64,000 bases of DNA from Pseudoflavonifractor intestinihominis (GCF_040096055.1 NZ_JBBMFK010000011.1:52886-116885); one strand, 5' to 3'. Positions 7,308 to 16,931 are shown, counted from the first letter of the stretch. Made by a program: numbers and translations. Notes: generated by a model from the letters alone, not told the origin.

Positions 7308-10300
7308 ATGTCTTTTGTCCACCTGCATGTCCATACTGAATTCAGCCTGCTGGACGGCGCCTGCCGTATCCCCGCCCTGGCCGCCCGGGTGAAGGAGCTG
7401 GGGCAGAGTGCGGTGGCCGTCACCGACCACGGGGTGATGTACGGCGCGGTGGACTTTTACCGGGCCTGCAAGGCCGAGGGGGTCAAGCCCATCATCGGCT
7501 GCGAGGTGTACGTGGCGCCCCGGGGCATGACCGACCGGGTCCACGAGCTGGACGCCGAGGCCCGCCACCTGGTGCTCCTGTGCAAGAACGAGACCGGCTA
7601 CCGCAATCTGTGCTATCTGGTGTCCCGGGCCTTTCTGGACGGGTTCTATATCAAGCCCCGCATCGACAAGGAGCTCCTCTGGCAGCATACAGAGGGGCTC
7701 ATTGCCATGTCCGCCTGTCTGGCGGGAGAGGTGCCCCGGCTCATCATGGGCAGCAACTACGAGGGGGCCAAGCGGGCCGCCCTGGAGATGAAGGAGCACT
7801 TCGGGGAGGACTACTACCTGGAGATCCAGGACCACGGCCTGCCTGTGGACGCCGAGGTGGTGCGGGGCATTGTGCGCATCCACCAGGAGACGGGCATCCC
7901 CCTGGTGGCCACCAACGACGCCCACTACACCCGGCGGGAGGACGCCGCCATGCAGGACACCCTCATGTGCATCCAGATGGGCAAGACGGTGGACGACCCG
8001 GGCCGCATGAAGTTTGAGACCGACGAGTTCTACATCAAGTCGGAGGAGGAGATGGCCCGGCTCTTCCCCGACTGGCCGGAGGCCATCGAGAACACCGCAA
8101 AAGTGGCGGAGAAGTGCAACCTGGAGTTTGAGTTCGGCAAGTACCACCTGCCCGAGTTCAAGCTGCCCGAGGGCTGGACCGACCCTGACGCCTACTTTGA
8201 ACACCTGTGCTGGGAGGGCTTTGCCCGCCGCTACCCGGAGGGCAGCGAGAAGAACAAGGCCCAGCTGGAGTACGAGATGGGGGTCATCCGGCAGATGGGG
8301 TTTGTGGACTACTTCCTCATCGTGTCCGACTTCATCGGCTACGCCAAGGGCCACAATATCCCCGTGGGCCCTGGCCGCGGCTCGGCCGCCGGGTCCATGG
8401 TGTCCTACTGCATGGACATCACCGACGTGGACCCGGTGAAGTACGACCTGTTCTTCGAGCGGTTCCTCAACCCGGAGCGGGTCACCATGCCCGATATCGA
8501 CATCGACTTCTGCATCCGCCGCCGCCAGGAGGTCATCGAGTACGTCCAGCGGAAGTACGGCGAGGACCACGTGGCCCAGATCGTCACCTTCGGCACCATG
8601 GCCGCCCGGGGCGCCATCCGGGACGTGGGCCGGGCGCTGAACATCCCCTACGCCGACGTGGACGCGGTGGCCAAGCAGGTGCCCAGCGGCCCCGGCGCGC
8701 TGCACATCACCCTGGACGAGTCCCTCAAGCTGTCCAAGCAGCTGCGGGAATCCTACGAGGGGGACGAGCGGATCCACAACCTGATCGACACCGCCAAGGC
8801 CATCGAGGGCATGCCCCGCCACGCCTCCACCCACGCCGCCGGCGTGGTCATCACCAAGCGGCCGGTGTACGAGTACGTGCCCCTGGCGAAAAACGACGAG
8901 TCCGTGGTGACCCAGTACGTCATGACCACTCTGGAGGAGCTGGGCCTTCTGAAGATGGACTTCCTGGGCCTGCGGAACCTGACCGTGCTGGACGACGCGG
9001 TGCAGCTGGTGCGCCGCCGCATCCCGGACTTTGACCTCCACGCCATCCCCGACCACGACCCGGCGGTGTTCAAGATGCTCTCCGACGGCAAGACCTCCGG
9101 CGTGTTCCAGATGGAGTCGGCGGGCATGACCGGCGTGTGCGTGGGCCTGAAGCCCCAGAACATCGAGGACATCACCGCCATCATCGCCCTCTACCGCCCC
9201 GGCCCCATGGAGTCCATCCCCCGGTTCATCGCCTGCAAGCAGAACCCGGACAAGGTCAAGTACAAGCACCCCCTGCTGGAGCCCATCCTGAAGGTCACCT
9301 ACGGCTGCATCGTCTACCAGGAGCAGGTTATCCGCATTTTTCAGGAGCTGGGCGGCTACTCCCTGGGCCAGGCCGACATGGTGCGCCGGGCCATCTCCAA
9401 AAAGAAGAAGGCCCAGATCGAGAAGGAGCGGCAGACCTTCCTCTACGGCGACAGCGAGCGGGGCATTGAGGGCTGTATCGCCCGGGGCGTGCCCGAGCAG
9501 ACCGGCATGGACATCTACGACGAGATCTACGACTTCGCCAACTACGCCTTCAACAAGGCCCACGCCGTGTCCTACGCCATCGTGGCCTACCAGACCGCGT
9601 ATTTTAAGTGCCATTACACGAGAGAATATATGGCAGCTCTCCTCACCTCCGTGCTGGACTCCAGCGAGAAGGTGGCGGAGTACATCGCCGAGTGCAAGGA
9701 GTGCGGCATCGCCCTGCTGCCCCCGGACATCAACGAGTCGGGGGCCAGCTTCACCGTCACCGGGGAGAACATCCGCTTCGGCCTGGCGGCGGTGAAGGGG
9801 GTGGGCTGGGGCTTTATCCAGTCCGTCCTGGACGAGCGGGAGCGGGGCGGGAATTTCCGGTCCCTGTCCGACTTCTGCGCCCGCATGATGGACGCGGACC
9901 TGAACAAGCGGGTGCTGGAGAGCCTCATCAAGTGCGGCGCCTTTGACAGCACCGGCGCCCGCCGTTCCCAGCTGCTGAAGGTGTTCCCCCAGGTGGTGGA
10001 CTCCATCGCCCAGACCAGGCGGAAGAACCTGGAGGGCCAGTTCGACCTGTTCGGCGGCGGCGGGGACCAGCCCCAGACCGCCCCGGAGGTGGCCCTGCCC
10101 GACATCCCCGAGTTCTCCCGCCGGGAGCTGATGACCATGGAGAAGGAGACCACCGGCCTCTACCTCACCGGCCACCCCATGGACGAGTACCGGGAGACCG
10201 CCCGGCGGTACCACGCCGCCCCCATCGGGGCCATTCTGTCCGACTTCGCCCAGGAGGAGGGCAATACCGACTTCCAGGACGGGCAGAAGGTGAACATCGC

Positions 10301-10820
10301 CGGCGTTATCTCCGCCGTCAAGACCAAGACCACCCGGAGCAACTCCCTCATGGCCTACGTCACCCTGGAGGACGACACCGGCTCCATGGAGCTGCTGGTG
10401 TTCTCCCGGGTGCTGGGGGAGAGCGGCAGCTATCTCAAGGAGAACATGCCCGTGCTGGCTGCCGGACGCATCTCGGTCCGGGACGAGAAGGCCCCCCAGC
10501 TGATGGTGGACTCGGTGCGGCCCCTGCTGCAGGATGGCGGCGAGCCGGCCAAGGAGCCGGAAGCCCCCAAGGGGAGACAGCGGCAGAAGATTTTTGTCCT
10601 TCTGCCCAGCGCCCGCGACCCCCGCTGGCGGAAGATCAAGCTGATCCTGGAGCTCTTCCCCGGGGACGAGCCCTTCAAGGCCAAATTCGCGGACACGGAG
10701 CAGTGGGCCGCCCCCATACCCTGCGTGGTCCATCCCGCCCTGGTGCGGGAGCTGACCGAGATGCTGGGGGAGGAGAACGTGGTGGTCCGGCAGCAGAAAA
10801 CAGACAAAAGACAGGCATAG
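7308..10820 (+). CDS. dnaE: DNA polymerase III subunit alpha (DnaE)
   Basis: This 1170-residue family C replicative polymerase acts at the fork; in Firmicutes DnaE usually extends primers before PolC takes over. The N-terminal PHP domain (FVHLHVHTEFSLLDGACRIP; VAVTDHGVMYG) is intact. The catalytic aspartates are in MPDIDIDF near residue 395, after the GPGRGSAAGSMVSYC palm motif. A helix-hairpin-helix region and an OB-fold (VNIAGVISAVKTKTTRSN) follow. Length and start, with GAGGAGG before ATG 7308, are normal. Its TAG stop is in the same frame as the following cardiolipin synthase. Confidence 0.97.
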   Translation: MSFVHLHVHTEFSLLDGACRIPALAARVKELGQSAVAVTDHGVMYGAVDFYRACKAEGVKPIIGCEVYVAPRGMTDRVHELDAEARHLVLLCKNETGYRNLCYLVSRAFLDGFYIKPRIDKELLWQHTEGLIAMSACLAGEVPRLIMGSNYEGAKRAALEMKEHFGEDYYLEIQDHGLPVDAEVVRGIVRIHQETGIPLVATNDAHYTRREDAAMQDTLMCIQMGKTVDDPGRMKFETDEFYIKSEEEMARLFPDWPEAIENTAKVAEKCNLEFEFGKYHLPEFKLPEGWTDPDAYFEHLCWEGFARRYPEGSEKNKAQLEYEMGVIRQMGFVDYFLIVSDFIGYAKGHNIPVGPGRGSAAGSMVSYCMDITDVDPVKYDLFFERFLNPERVTMPDIDIDFCIRRRQEVIEYVQRKYGEDHVAQIVTFGTMAARGAIRDVGRALNIPYADVDAVAKQVPSGPGALHITLDESLKLSKQLRESYEGDERIHNLIDTAKAIEGMPRHASTHAAGVVITKRPVYEYVPLAKNDESVVTQYVMTTLEELGLLKMDFLGLRNLTVLDDAVQLVRRRIPDFDLHAIPDHDPAVFKMLSDGKTSGVFQMESAGMTGVCVGLKPQNIEDITAIIALYRPGPMESIPRFIACKQNPDKVKYKHPLLEPILKVTYGCIVYQEQVIRIFQELGGYSLGQADMVRRAISKKKKAQIEKERQTFLYGDSERGIEGCIARGVPEQTGMDIYDEIYDFANYAFNKAHAVSYAIVAYQTAYFKCHYTREYMAALLTSVLDSSEKVAEYIAECKECGIALLPPDINESGASFTVTGENIRFGLAAVKGVGWGFIQSVLDERERGGNFRSLSDFCARMMDADLNKRVLESLIKCGAFDSTGARRSQLLKVFPQVVDSIAQTRRKNLEGQFDLFGGGGDQPQTAPEVALPDIPEFSRRELMTMEKETTGLYLTGHPMDEYRETARRYHAAPIGAILSDFAQEEGNTDFQDGQKVNIAGVISAVKTKTTRSNSLMAYVTLEDDTGSMELLVFSRVLGESGSYLKENMPVLAAGRISVRDEKAPQLMVDSVRPLLQDGGEPAKEPEAPKGRQRQKIFVLLPSARDPRWRKIKLILELFPGDEPFKAKFADTEQWAAPIPCVVHPALVRELTEMLGEENVVVRQQKTDKRQA

Positions 10821-10889
10821 CGAACGGAGGAAAAAACTACGGGATTTCTGAAAAAAGCGGCCTCCATCCTCTTTCACCGCACCGCCCTG

Positions 10890-12386
10890 GTGGGCGTCCT
10901 TCTGGTGCTCCAGGTGGTGATCCTGGCGGTGGTGATGGTGGAGTTTGCCAACTACTTTGTCTACTTCTACTTCTTCTGCACGGCGGTCTCCATCCTGGTG
11001 GTGCTGTGGATCATCAACGCCCGCACCGACCCGGGGTATAAGATCGCCTGGATCGTGCCCATTCTTCTGGCACCGCTGTTCGGCGGGCTGGTGTACCTCC
11101 TCTCAGGCGGCAACCAGCTCTCTGCCCGGATGCGCCGGAAGATGGAGGGCATGGACCGCCGCCTGACCGAGGTGCTCAGCGACGAGTGCAAGGCGGACGT
11201 GCTGGAGGAGCGGTACGGCACGGACGCCGCCAACCAGGCCCGCTATCTGGAGCGGTTTGCCCACTGTCCGCTGTGCGCCAACACGGACGCCGAATACTAC
11301 CCCCTGGGGGACGACGTGTTTGCCGACATGCTGGAGGCCCTGCGTGGGGCGAAACGGTATATCTTCCTGGAGTATTTCATCATCAGCCGGGGCCTGTTCT
11401 GGGACTCTATCCTGGAGATCCTGGAGGAGAAGGCCAGGGCCGGGGTGGACGTGCGGGTCATCTACGACGACGTGGGCTGTCTCTACACCCTGCCCAAGAA
11501 CTACCCCCGTGAGCTGGAGGCCAGGGGCATCCGCTGCCGGGTGTTCAACCGGTTCATCCCGGTGCTGTCCGTGCGGCTGAACAACCGGGACCACCGGAAG
11601 TTCTGCATTGTGGACGGCCATACCGCCTTCACCGGCGGCATCAACCTGGCCGACGAGTATATCAACCAGCGCCGGCGGTACGGCCACTGGAAGGATAGCG
11701 CCATCCGGGTCACCGGCGAGGGGGCCTGGAGCATGACGGTCATGTTCCTCACCATGTGGGAGTATATCTGCGGCGGCGAGGAGGACTACAGCGCCTACCG
11801 TCCCGCAGCTCTGCCGCCCCTTCCCGCGGACCGGGACCTGGGGTACGTCCAGCCCTACACCGACAGCCCCCTGGACGGGGAGCCGGTGGGGGAGACGGTG
11901 TACCTCAACCTGATCAGCAAGGCCAGGCGCTACGTGTATATCACCACGCCCTATCTCATCATCAGCGACAGCGTCAACACCGCCCTGTGCAACGCCGCCA
12001 AGTCCGGCGTGGACGTGCGCATCATGACGCCCCATATCCCGGACAAGAAGATCATCTTTGAGGTCACCCGGGCCCACTACGAGCCCCTTCTGGAGGCGGG
12101 GGTGCGGATCTTTGAGTACACCCCCGGCTTTGTCCACGGCAAGAACTTCGCCGTGGACGACTGCTACGCCACCGTCGGCTCCATCAACATGGACTACCGC
12201 AGTATGTTCCTCCACTTTGAGGACGGCGTGTGGCTGTGCGGCGCGCCCGCCGTGCTGGACGTGAAGCGGGACTTCCTGGACACCCTGGCCGTCTGCCAGG
12301 AGATCACCCTGGCCCGGTGCCGGGAGCGGTCCATGCTCCGCCGTCTGCTGCGGGCGGTGCTGCGCGTGTTTGCCCCTCTGATGTAA
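10890..12386 (+). CDS. cls: Cardiolipin synthase, phospholipase D type (start uncertain)
   Basis: This membrane enzyme joins two phosphatidylglycerols into cardiolipin. Two transmembrane helices (GVLLVLQVVILAVVMVEF; FFCTAVSILVVLWII) are followed by two PLD HKD motifs, DHRKFCIVD and VHGKNFAVDD, each with the downstream glycine/serine pattern. The only canonical start is GTG 10890, which has no ribosome site. In-frame codons upstream read TGFLKKAASILFHRTALV, a normal Cls N-terminus. A perfect GGAGG (10826-10830) stands 8 bases before an ACG at 10839. I think translation really begins there, from ACG or from an ATG misread in this sequence. The coordinates given are the conservative version. Confidence 0.9.
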   Translation: MGVLLVLQVVILAVVMVEFANYFVYFYFFCTAVSILVVLWIINARTDPGYKIAWIVPILLAPLFGGLVYLLSGGNQLSARMRRKMEGMDRRLTEVLSDECKADVLEERYGTDAANQARYLERFAHCPLCANTDAEYYPLGDDVFADMLEALRGAKRYIFLEYFIISRGLFWDSILEILEEKARAGVDVRVIYDDVGCLYTLPKNYPRELEARGIRCRVFNRFIPVLSVRLNNRDHRKFCIVDGHTAFTGGINLADEYINQRRRYGHWKDSAIRVTGEGAWSMTVMFLTMWEYICGGEEDYSAYRPAALPPLPADRDLGYVQPYTDSPLDGEPVGETVYLNLISKARRYVYITTPYLIISDSVNTALCNAAKSGVDVRIMTPHIPDKKIIFEVTRAHYEPLLEAGVRIFEYTPGFVHGKNFAVDDCYATVGSINMDYRSMFLHFEDGVWLCGAPAVLDVKRDFLDTLAVCQEITLARCRERSMLRRLLRAVLRVFAPLM

Positions 12387-12457
12387 TAACCTGTGCGGGC
12401 GGCGGCCCGCTGGTCAAAACACAATGTACGGCGCTTATGCCGGGAAGGGGAGAGACG

Positions 12458-13900
12458 ATGAGAGAATACCTGCTCTATATCGACGGGGCCTGGGTGCCCC
12501 AGACTGACGGCGAGGTGATGGAGGACCGGAACCCGGCCGACGGGTCGGTGATGGCCATGGTCCACATGGGCGGCCGTCAGGACGCGGAGAGGGCCCTGGC
12601 GGCGGCTTACGCAGCCCGGGGCAAGTGGGCCGCCACAGCCCCCGACGTCCGGGAGCGGCTGCTGCTCCGGGCCGCCGATGAGATGGAGGCCCGGGCCGCC
12701 GAGCTGACCGACCTGATGATCGCCGAGAGCGGCTCGGCCCGGTACAAGGCCCGGGGGGAGGTCATGGGCAGCGCGGGCATCCTGCGGGTGGCGGCGGGGG
12801 AGTGCCGCCGGCTCCACGGCGAGGTGCTCCAGCCCGGTGGGCCGGGGCAGATGTCCATGGCCGTCCGGTCGCCCCTGGGCGTGGTGCTGGGCATCACCCC
12901 CTTCAATTACCCCATGATTCTGGCCATCAAAAAGCTGGCCTACGCCCTGGCCGCCGGGGACACCTTTATCCTCAAGCCGTCCCCCATCACCCCGGCCACC
13001 GGCCTGGCCATCGCGGAGGTCTTTGACGCGGCAGGCCTGCCCGCCGGCGTGCTCAACGTGGTGCCCGGCCGCAGCGAGGTCATCGGCGACCTGCTGGTGG
13101 ACGACCCCAGGGTGCGGATGGTCACCTTCACCGGCTCCAGCGCGGTGGGGCGGTCCATCGCCGTCCGGGCCGCCCGGGACCTGAAGAAGGTGGCCATGGA
13201 GCTGGGCGGCAAGAATCCCCTCATCGTCCTGAGGGACTTCGACCCGGTCCAGGCGGCGGACATCGCCGCCTACGGCGCCTTCTGCCACCAGGGACAGGTG
13301 TGCATGGCCACCTCCCGCATCATCGTGGAAGGGGAGGGGTATGAGCCCTTCTGCGACGCCCTGGTCCGCCGGGCCGAGGGCCTGAAGGTGGGCGACCCCA
13401 GGGAGGAGGACACCATCATCGGCCCCCTCATCCAGCCGGAGAAGTGGAAGTTCATCGACGGGCAGATCGAGGACGCCCTGTCCAAGGGGGCAAAGCTGCT
13501 CACCGGCGGCCGCCATGAGGGCCCCTGGTACTGGCCCACGGTGCTCGCCGGCGTGACCCCCGAGATGCGGATCTTCCACGAGGAGAGCTTCGGCCCGGTG
13601 ACGTCGGTGGTGCGGGCGGGGGACCCGGAGGAGGCCCTGGCGCTGTGCAACGACAACGAGTACGGCCTGTCCGCCGCCCTGCTGACCCACAACCTGGAGC
13701 TGGCCTGGTCCCTGGGGCTGCGGATGGAGGCGGGCATGGTACATATCAACGACACCACCTTCCTCAGCGGCACCACCGCCCCCTCCGGCGGCGTGAAGTT
13801 CAGCGGCTTCGGCCGGGAGGGCGGCCGGTACTCCATGGAGGACTTCACCGAGCTCAAGTGGCTGACCATGCAGGTGGAACCCAAGAAGATGCCCTTCTGA
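12458..13900 (+). CDS. NAD(P)-dependent aldehyde dehydrogenase
   Basis: This 480-residue enzyme oxidises an aldehyde to the acid. The catalytic cysteine is C282 in QGQVCMATSR. The general-base glutamate is E248 in MELGGKNPLIV. The Rossmann glycine loop is FTGSSAVG, and the proline-rich ITPFNYP sits before the cofactor site. The pattern fits the aromatic/salicylaldehyde-type ALDH branch, but the substrate cannot be read from the sequence. The start at 12458 follows AAGGGGAGAG; the longer open frame upstream runs through cls and is a shadow. It is probably transcribed with cls and ends at a strong hairpin. Confidence 0.93.
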   Translation: MREYLLYIDGAWVPQTDGEVMEDRNPADGSVMAMVHMGGRQDAERALAAAYAARGKWAATAPDVRERLLLRAADEMEARAAELTDLMIAESGSARYKARGEVMGSAGILRVAAGECRRLHGEVLQPGGPGQMSMAVRSPLGVVLGITPFNYPMILAIKKLAYALAAGDTFILKPSPITPATGLAIAEVFDAAGLPAGVLNVVPGRSEVIGDLLVDDPRVRMVTFTGSSAVGRSIAVRAARDLKKVAMELGGKNPLIVLRDFDPVQAADIAAYGAFCHQGQVCMATSRIIVEGEGYEPFCDALVRRAEGLKVGDPREEDTIIGPLIQPEKWKFIDGQIEDALSKGAKLLTGGRHEGPWYWPTVLAGVTPEMRIFHEESFGPVTSVVRAGDPEEALALCNDNEYGLSAALLTHNLELAWSLGLRMEAGMVHINDTTFLSGTTAPSGGVKFSGFGREGGRYSMEDFTELKWLTMQVEPKKMPF

Positions 13901-13914
13901 GTATCAGAACATAC

Positions 13915-13953
13915 AAAACGCGCCCCGCGGGAGTTCCCGCGGGGCGCGTTTTT
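13915..13953. terminator. Bidirectional terminator between ALDH and the NSS transporter
   Basis: An 18-bp perfect stem (13915-13932 with 13935-13952) is flanked by A-run and T-run. It can serve the ALDH gene on the plus strand and the transporter on the minus strand. Confidence 0.92.
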
Positions 13954-13958
13954 GGTTG

Positions 13959-15284
13959 TCAGCCGATGCCGCCGTAAATGATGCCGAAGATGACCACGGC
14001 GCCGGAGAGGATGACGTAGACGTATTTTGCGATGAAGTCGAAGGCCTTGCCGATGGGCTTGTCCCGGCCCAGCATGAGCTCCTTTTTGATGGGGTCCAGG
14101 CCCAGCACCCAGTAGATGAACACGGCGCCCAGCACCGCGCCGAAGGGGGCCACATAGATGGTGATGAGGTCCAGCCAGCTGCCCATGCCGGACAGGGACT
14201 CCAGGAACACGGACACGCCGAACACCACCACGCCTACAATGGTGGTGGACAGCCACCGGGGCAGCTTCAGGTTGGACTCCAGGGCGGCACCGCAGGCCTC
14301 CAGCATGTTCATCAGGGAGGTGATGCCGGCGAAGAACACGGACACAAAGAACAGCAGGGCGAAGAGCTGTCCGCCGGGCATCAGCTGGAACACCTTGGGC
14401 AGGGTGACGAACATGAGGGAGGGGCCGGAGGCGGGCTCAATGCCGAAGGCGAACACCGCCGGGATGATGGCAAAGCCGGCCAGCAGGGCGGCCAGGGTGT
14501 CCAGCAGGGCAGTGACCACCGAGTGGTGGATGATGTCCTCCGACTTCTTCATGTAGCTGCCGTAGATGAGCATGCCCGCGCCGTTGATGGACAGGGAGAA
14601 GAAGGCCTGTCCCATGGCCATGATCCAGGTCTCCGGGTCGAGCAGATAGGTCCAGTCCGGCTTGAGCAGGTAGAGGTAGCCGTCCACCGCGCCGGGGAGG
14701 AAGGCCACCCGCACGGCGATGACCAGGAACAGGACAAAGAATGCGGGCATCATGAACTTGCTGATCTTCTCGATGCCGGCGGAGACGCCCAGAACCAGGA
14801 TGAGCACCGTCAGGGCCACGGCGATCAGGTGCCAGGGCACCGAGCCGAAGTCCACCGCCAGGGTGTCGAAGAAGGCGGCGGAGTCCCCGGCCAGGACGGA
14901 GCCGGTCACCGACCCGGCGATGTACCGCAGCACCCAGCCCACCACCACCGAGTAGCCGATGGCGATGCCCAGCACGCCCAGCAGGGGCATGATGCCGATG
15001 ATCTTTCCGCCCCGCCTGCCCCGGGCCTTGAGGGCGTAGTCGAAGGAGCCCATCGTGCCCGTGCCGGTGAGACGGCCCAGGGCGAACTCGCCGGACAGTC
15101 CGGCGTAGCTGAACAGAGCCACAAAGATGAAGTAGGGGATGAGAAACGCGCCGCCGCCGTACTGGCCCACCCGGTAGGGGAAGAGCCAGATGTTGCCCAT
15201 GCCCACGGCGGAGCCAACCGCCGCGAGGATGAAGCCGGCGGAGCTGCGGAATGTTCCGCTGTGAGCGGAATGGTGATGCGCCAT
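13959..15284 (-). CDS. Neurotransmitter:sodium symporter (NSS/SNF) family transporter
   Basis: This 441-residue polytopic membrane protein is of the LeuT family and uses the sodium gradient to import an amino acid or related solute. The hallmark first helix is AAVGSAVGMGNIWLFPY, whose unwound glycines form the substrate/sodium site; FGIEPASGPSLMFVTLP is in the middle. About eleven hydrophobic segments are visible. I chose ATG 15284 (MAHHHSAHS) because GGAGG lies 8 bases upstream; the frame starts 39 bases earlier. It is convergent with ALDH and carries its own promoter. The substrate is unknown; tryptophan or another hydrophobic amino acid is possible. Confidence 0.92.
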   Translation of the reverse strand: MAHHHSAHSGTFRSSAGFILAAVGSAVGMGNIWLFPYRVGQYGGGAFLIPYFIFVALFSYAGLSGEFALGRLTGTGTMGSFDYALKARGRRGGKIIGIMPLLGVLGIAIGYSVVVGWVLRYIAGSVTGSVLAGDSAAFFDTLAVDFGSVPWHLIAVALTVLILVLGVSAGIEKISKFMMPAFFVLFLVIAVRVAFLPGAVDGYLYLLKPDWTYLLDPETWIMAMGQAFFSLSINGAGMLIYGSYMKKSEDIIHHSVVTALLDTLAALLAGFAIIPAVFAFGIEPASGPSLMFVTLPKVFQLMPGGQLFALLFFVSVFFAGITSLMNMLEACGAALESNLKLPRWLSTTIVGVVVFGVSVFLESLSGMGSWLDLITIYVAPFGAVLGAVFIYWVLGLDPIKKELMLGRDKPIGKAFDFIAKYVYVILSGAVVIFGIIYGGIG

Positions 15285-15387
15285 GCGTAGTACCTCCAGA
15301 TAGATATACCGCCGGACAGGCATCTCGGTGGGCCTGCCGCGCCCGGCGGAGACGAATGCTCTTTAAAGTGCAAAAGTCAGCTCTAAT

Positions 15388-15416
15388 AGTATACATGCTT
15401 TGGAGCAAAAACACAA
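15388..15416 (-). promoter_or_regulatory. Promoter of the NSS transporter
   Basis: Read on the minus strand: TTGTGT (15416-15411), 17 bases, TATACT (15393-15388). It lies about 100 bases before the transporter start. Confidence 0.7.
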
Positions 15417-15451
15417 GCAGAAGAAAAGAATGGCGCCCGCAGGCCGGGTGT

Positions 15452-15567
15452 GGTATGCTGGAAGCGGAAATTCCGGCGAAAAACACCGGATGGAAGCTCC
15501 GGTTGACAAAAGGGAAGGCATATTTGGTGGACGGCGGGGAAGAAAACCGGGTATGCTGGAGGCGGAA
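15452..15567 (+). repeat. Pair of 18-base direct repeats before the XRE regulator
   Basis: GGTATGCTGGAAGCGGAA (15452-15469) recurs at 15550-15567 with one change (A to G), 98 bases apart. The second copy abuts the ribosome site of the regulator gene at 15582. The first includes a TGG-TATGCT that could be an extended -10. They are candidate binding sites for the regulator itself; no function is shown. Confidence 0.45.
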
Positions 15568-15581
15568 GGAGGGAGCGGACC

Positions 15582-16811
15582 ATGACACTGGGACAGCGGA
15601 TCGCCGCCCTGAGAAAAGAGAAGGGCCTCTCACAGGAGGGGCTGGGAGAGCTGGTAGGGGTGTCCCGCCAGGCCGTCAGCAAGTGGGAGGCGGACAAGAC
15701 GGTGCCCGACGTGAACAACTGCATCGCCATGAGCCGGGTCTTCGGCATCTCCCTGGCCGGCCTGCTGGAGGTGGAGGAGCCCCTGGGGGATGGGGCGGAG
15801 CAGGCCTCGGGCGAACAGCTCAGCGAGGAACAGCTGGCCATGGTGGAGGCGGTGGTGACCCGCTACCTGGAGCAGCGGAAGCGGCGCATCCGGCCCGGCC
15901 CGCTGATTCTGGGCGGCATTCTGGTGCTGGCGCTGGTGGTGCTGCCGGCATGGAACTGGCTCACCCAGCTGGAGCGGCGGATGTCGGGCATGAGCCGGGA
16001 GATGGAGGAACTGGAGTGGAAGATCGTCTCCGGCGTGGGGGAGAAGTTCACCGCCACCCTGGAGGCGGAGAGCAGCCTGGTCACCGACTGGAGCTGCATC
16101 CTGTCGGCGGTGGATCTGGCGGCCGATACCGCCGCCTATGACATCGCCGTCACCATGAAAGAGGTGGGGGAGGATACGACCGTGTCCTTCCTGGCCCGCA
16201 GCGACGGGGAGCAGGTCACAGTCACCGGAGCGAGAGAGGAGCAGGTCTTTACCGCCCAATTGATTTGCCCCCTCAGCGACGACATCCAGATCTATCTGGT
16301 GGCAGACACCGCAGGCGTGAGCCGCACCCAGCAGCTCTATACCGCCATGAGGCTGGCGGAGCGCTACTCCGTGGGCCTGGGCGGCACGGTAACCAGCGGC
16401 AGTCTGTCGGAGAACGGCCTGACTGAAGACGCGTCGGTGATGGCGGAGGTGACCGTGGACTGCAGCGATCCCTACAACGTGGGCACCAGGCCGGAGGTGG
16501 TCCGGCTGGAGGTGGGCGTGCTCGTGGGGGAGAAGCTGGTGAAGACCATACCGGTGGATACGCAGGAAGGCGGGATAGTGGTGGAGCCCAACTGGAGCCT
16601 GTCCACCTATGTCAATGTACCCCTGGGAGACGTGTCCGCCCAGGCGGGGGACGCCCTGGCCATCGTGCTGTTCAGCGAGGACAACGTGGGCCGCCGGACC
16701 TCCCATATCCTGGGTTACTACCAGATCGGGGAGGAGGGAGCGGCGGAGCCCGATCTGCTGAAGATCAGCGAGCTGGACGACGGCACATGGGGCCTGGATG
16801 CATGGGAGTAG
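15582..16811 (+). CDS. Membrane-anchored XRE-family transcriptional regulator
   Basis: This 409-residue protein has a helix-turn-helix at about residues 4-60 (LRKEKGLSQEGLGELVGVS, RQAVSKWEADKTVPD). One transmembrane helix spans about 106-126, a short coiled coil about 128-146, and a beta-rich extracytoplasmic domain of roughly 260 residues follows. Cytoplasmic HTH plus outer sensor domain suggests a one-component signal receptor. I do not recognise the outer domain. GGAGGG lies just upstream of ATG 15582. It is divergent from the NSS transporter, which may be a target, though that is inference. Confidence 0.85.
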   Translation: MTLGQRIAALRKEKGLSQEGLGELVGVSRQAVSKWEADKTVPDVNNCIAMSRVFGISLAGLLEVEEPLGDGAEQASGEQLSEEQLAMVEAVVTRYLEQRKRRIRPGPLILGGILVLALVVLPAWNWLTQLERRMSGMSREMEELEWKIVSGVGEKFTATLEAESSLVTDWSCILSAVDLAADTAAYDIAVTMKEVGEDTTVSFLARSDGEQVTVTGAREEQVFTAQLICPLSDDIQIYLVADTAGVSRTQQLYTAMRLAERYSVGLGGTVTSGSLSENGLTEDASVMAEVTVDCSDPYNVGTRPEVVRLEVGVLVGEKLVKTIPVDTQEGGIVVEPNWSLSTYVNVPLGDVSAQAGDALAIVLFSEDNVGRRTSHILGYYQIGEEGAAEPDLLKISELDDGTWGLDAWE

Positions 16812-16836
16812 TGCGAAAAAAGAGCGCCGTCACGCC

Positions 16837-16865
16837 TTGACCTGACCGGCATTTTCCGATAAAAT
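16837..16865 (+). promoter_or_regulatory. Promoter of the UvrD/PcrA-type helicase
   Basis: TTGACC (16837-16842), a 17-base spacer and TAAAAT (16860-16865) give a good sigma-A match. Transcription would start near 16872, placing a strong hairpin at the very 5' end of the mRNA. Confidence 0.8.
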
Positions 16866-16881
16866 AGAACACACAAAACTG

Positions 16882-16912
16882 CGGAAGCCGTCCACGGTGT
16901 GGACGGCTTCCG
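16882..16912 (+). repeat. Strong 5'-UTR hairpin of the helicase mRNA
   Basis: A perfect 14-bp stem (16882-16895 with 16899-16912) encloses a 3-base loop, starting about 10 bases after the predicted transcription start. It has no T-run, so it is unlikely to terminate. It ends before GAGGAG, the ribosome site. It may stabilise the mRNA or be a protein site. Confidence 0.7.
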
Positions 16913-16931
16913 TATTGCCGAGGAGAAGAAC

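Noticed and set aside
7185..10877. Minus-strand open frame of 1230 codons antisense to dnaE
   Set aside because: A codon-bias shadow; dnaE on the plus strand has complete motifs.
13956..15290. Plus-strand 444-codon frame over the NSS transporter
   Set aside because: Low-complexity Gly/His/Gln-rich product, antisense to a clear transporter with its own promoter and terminator.
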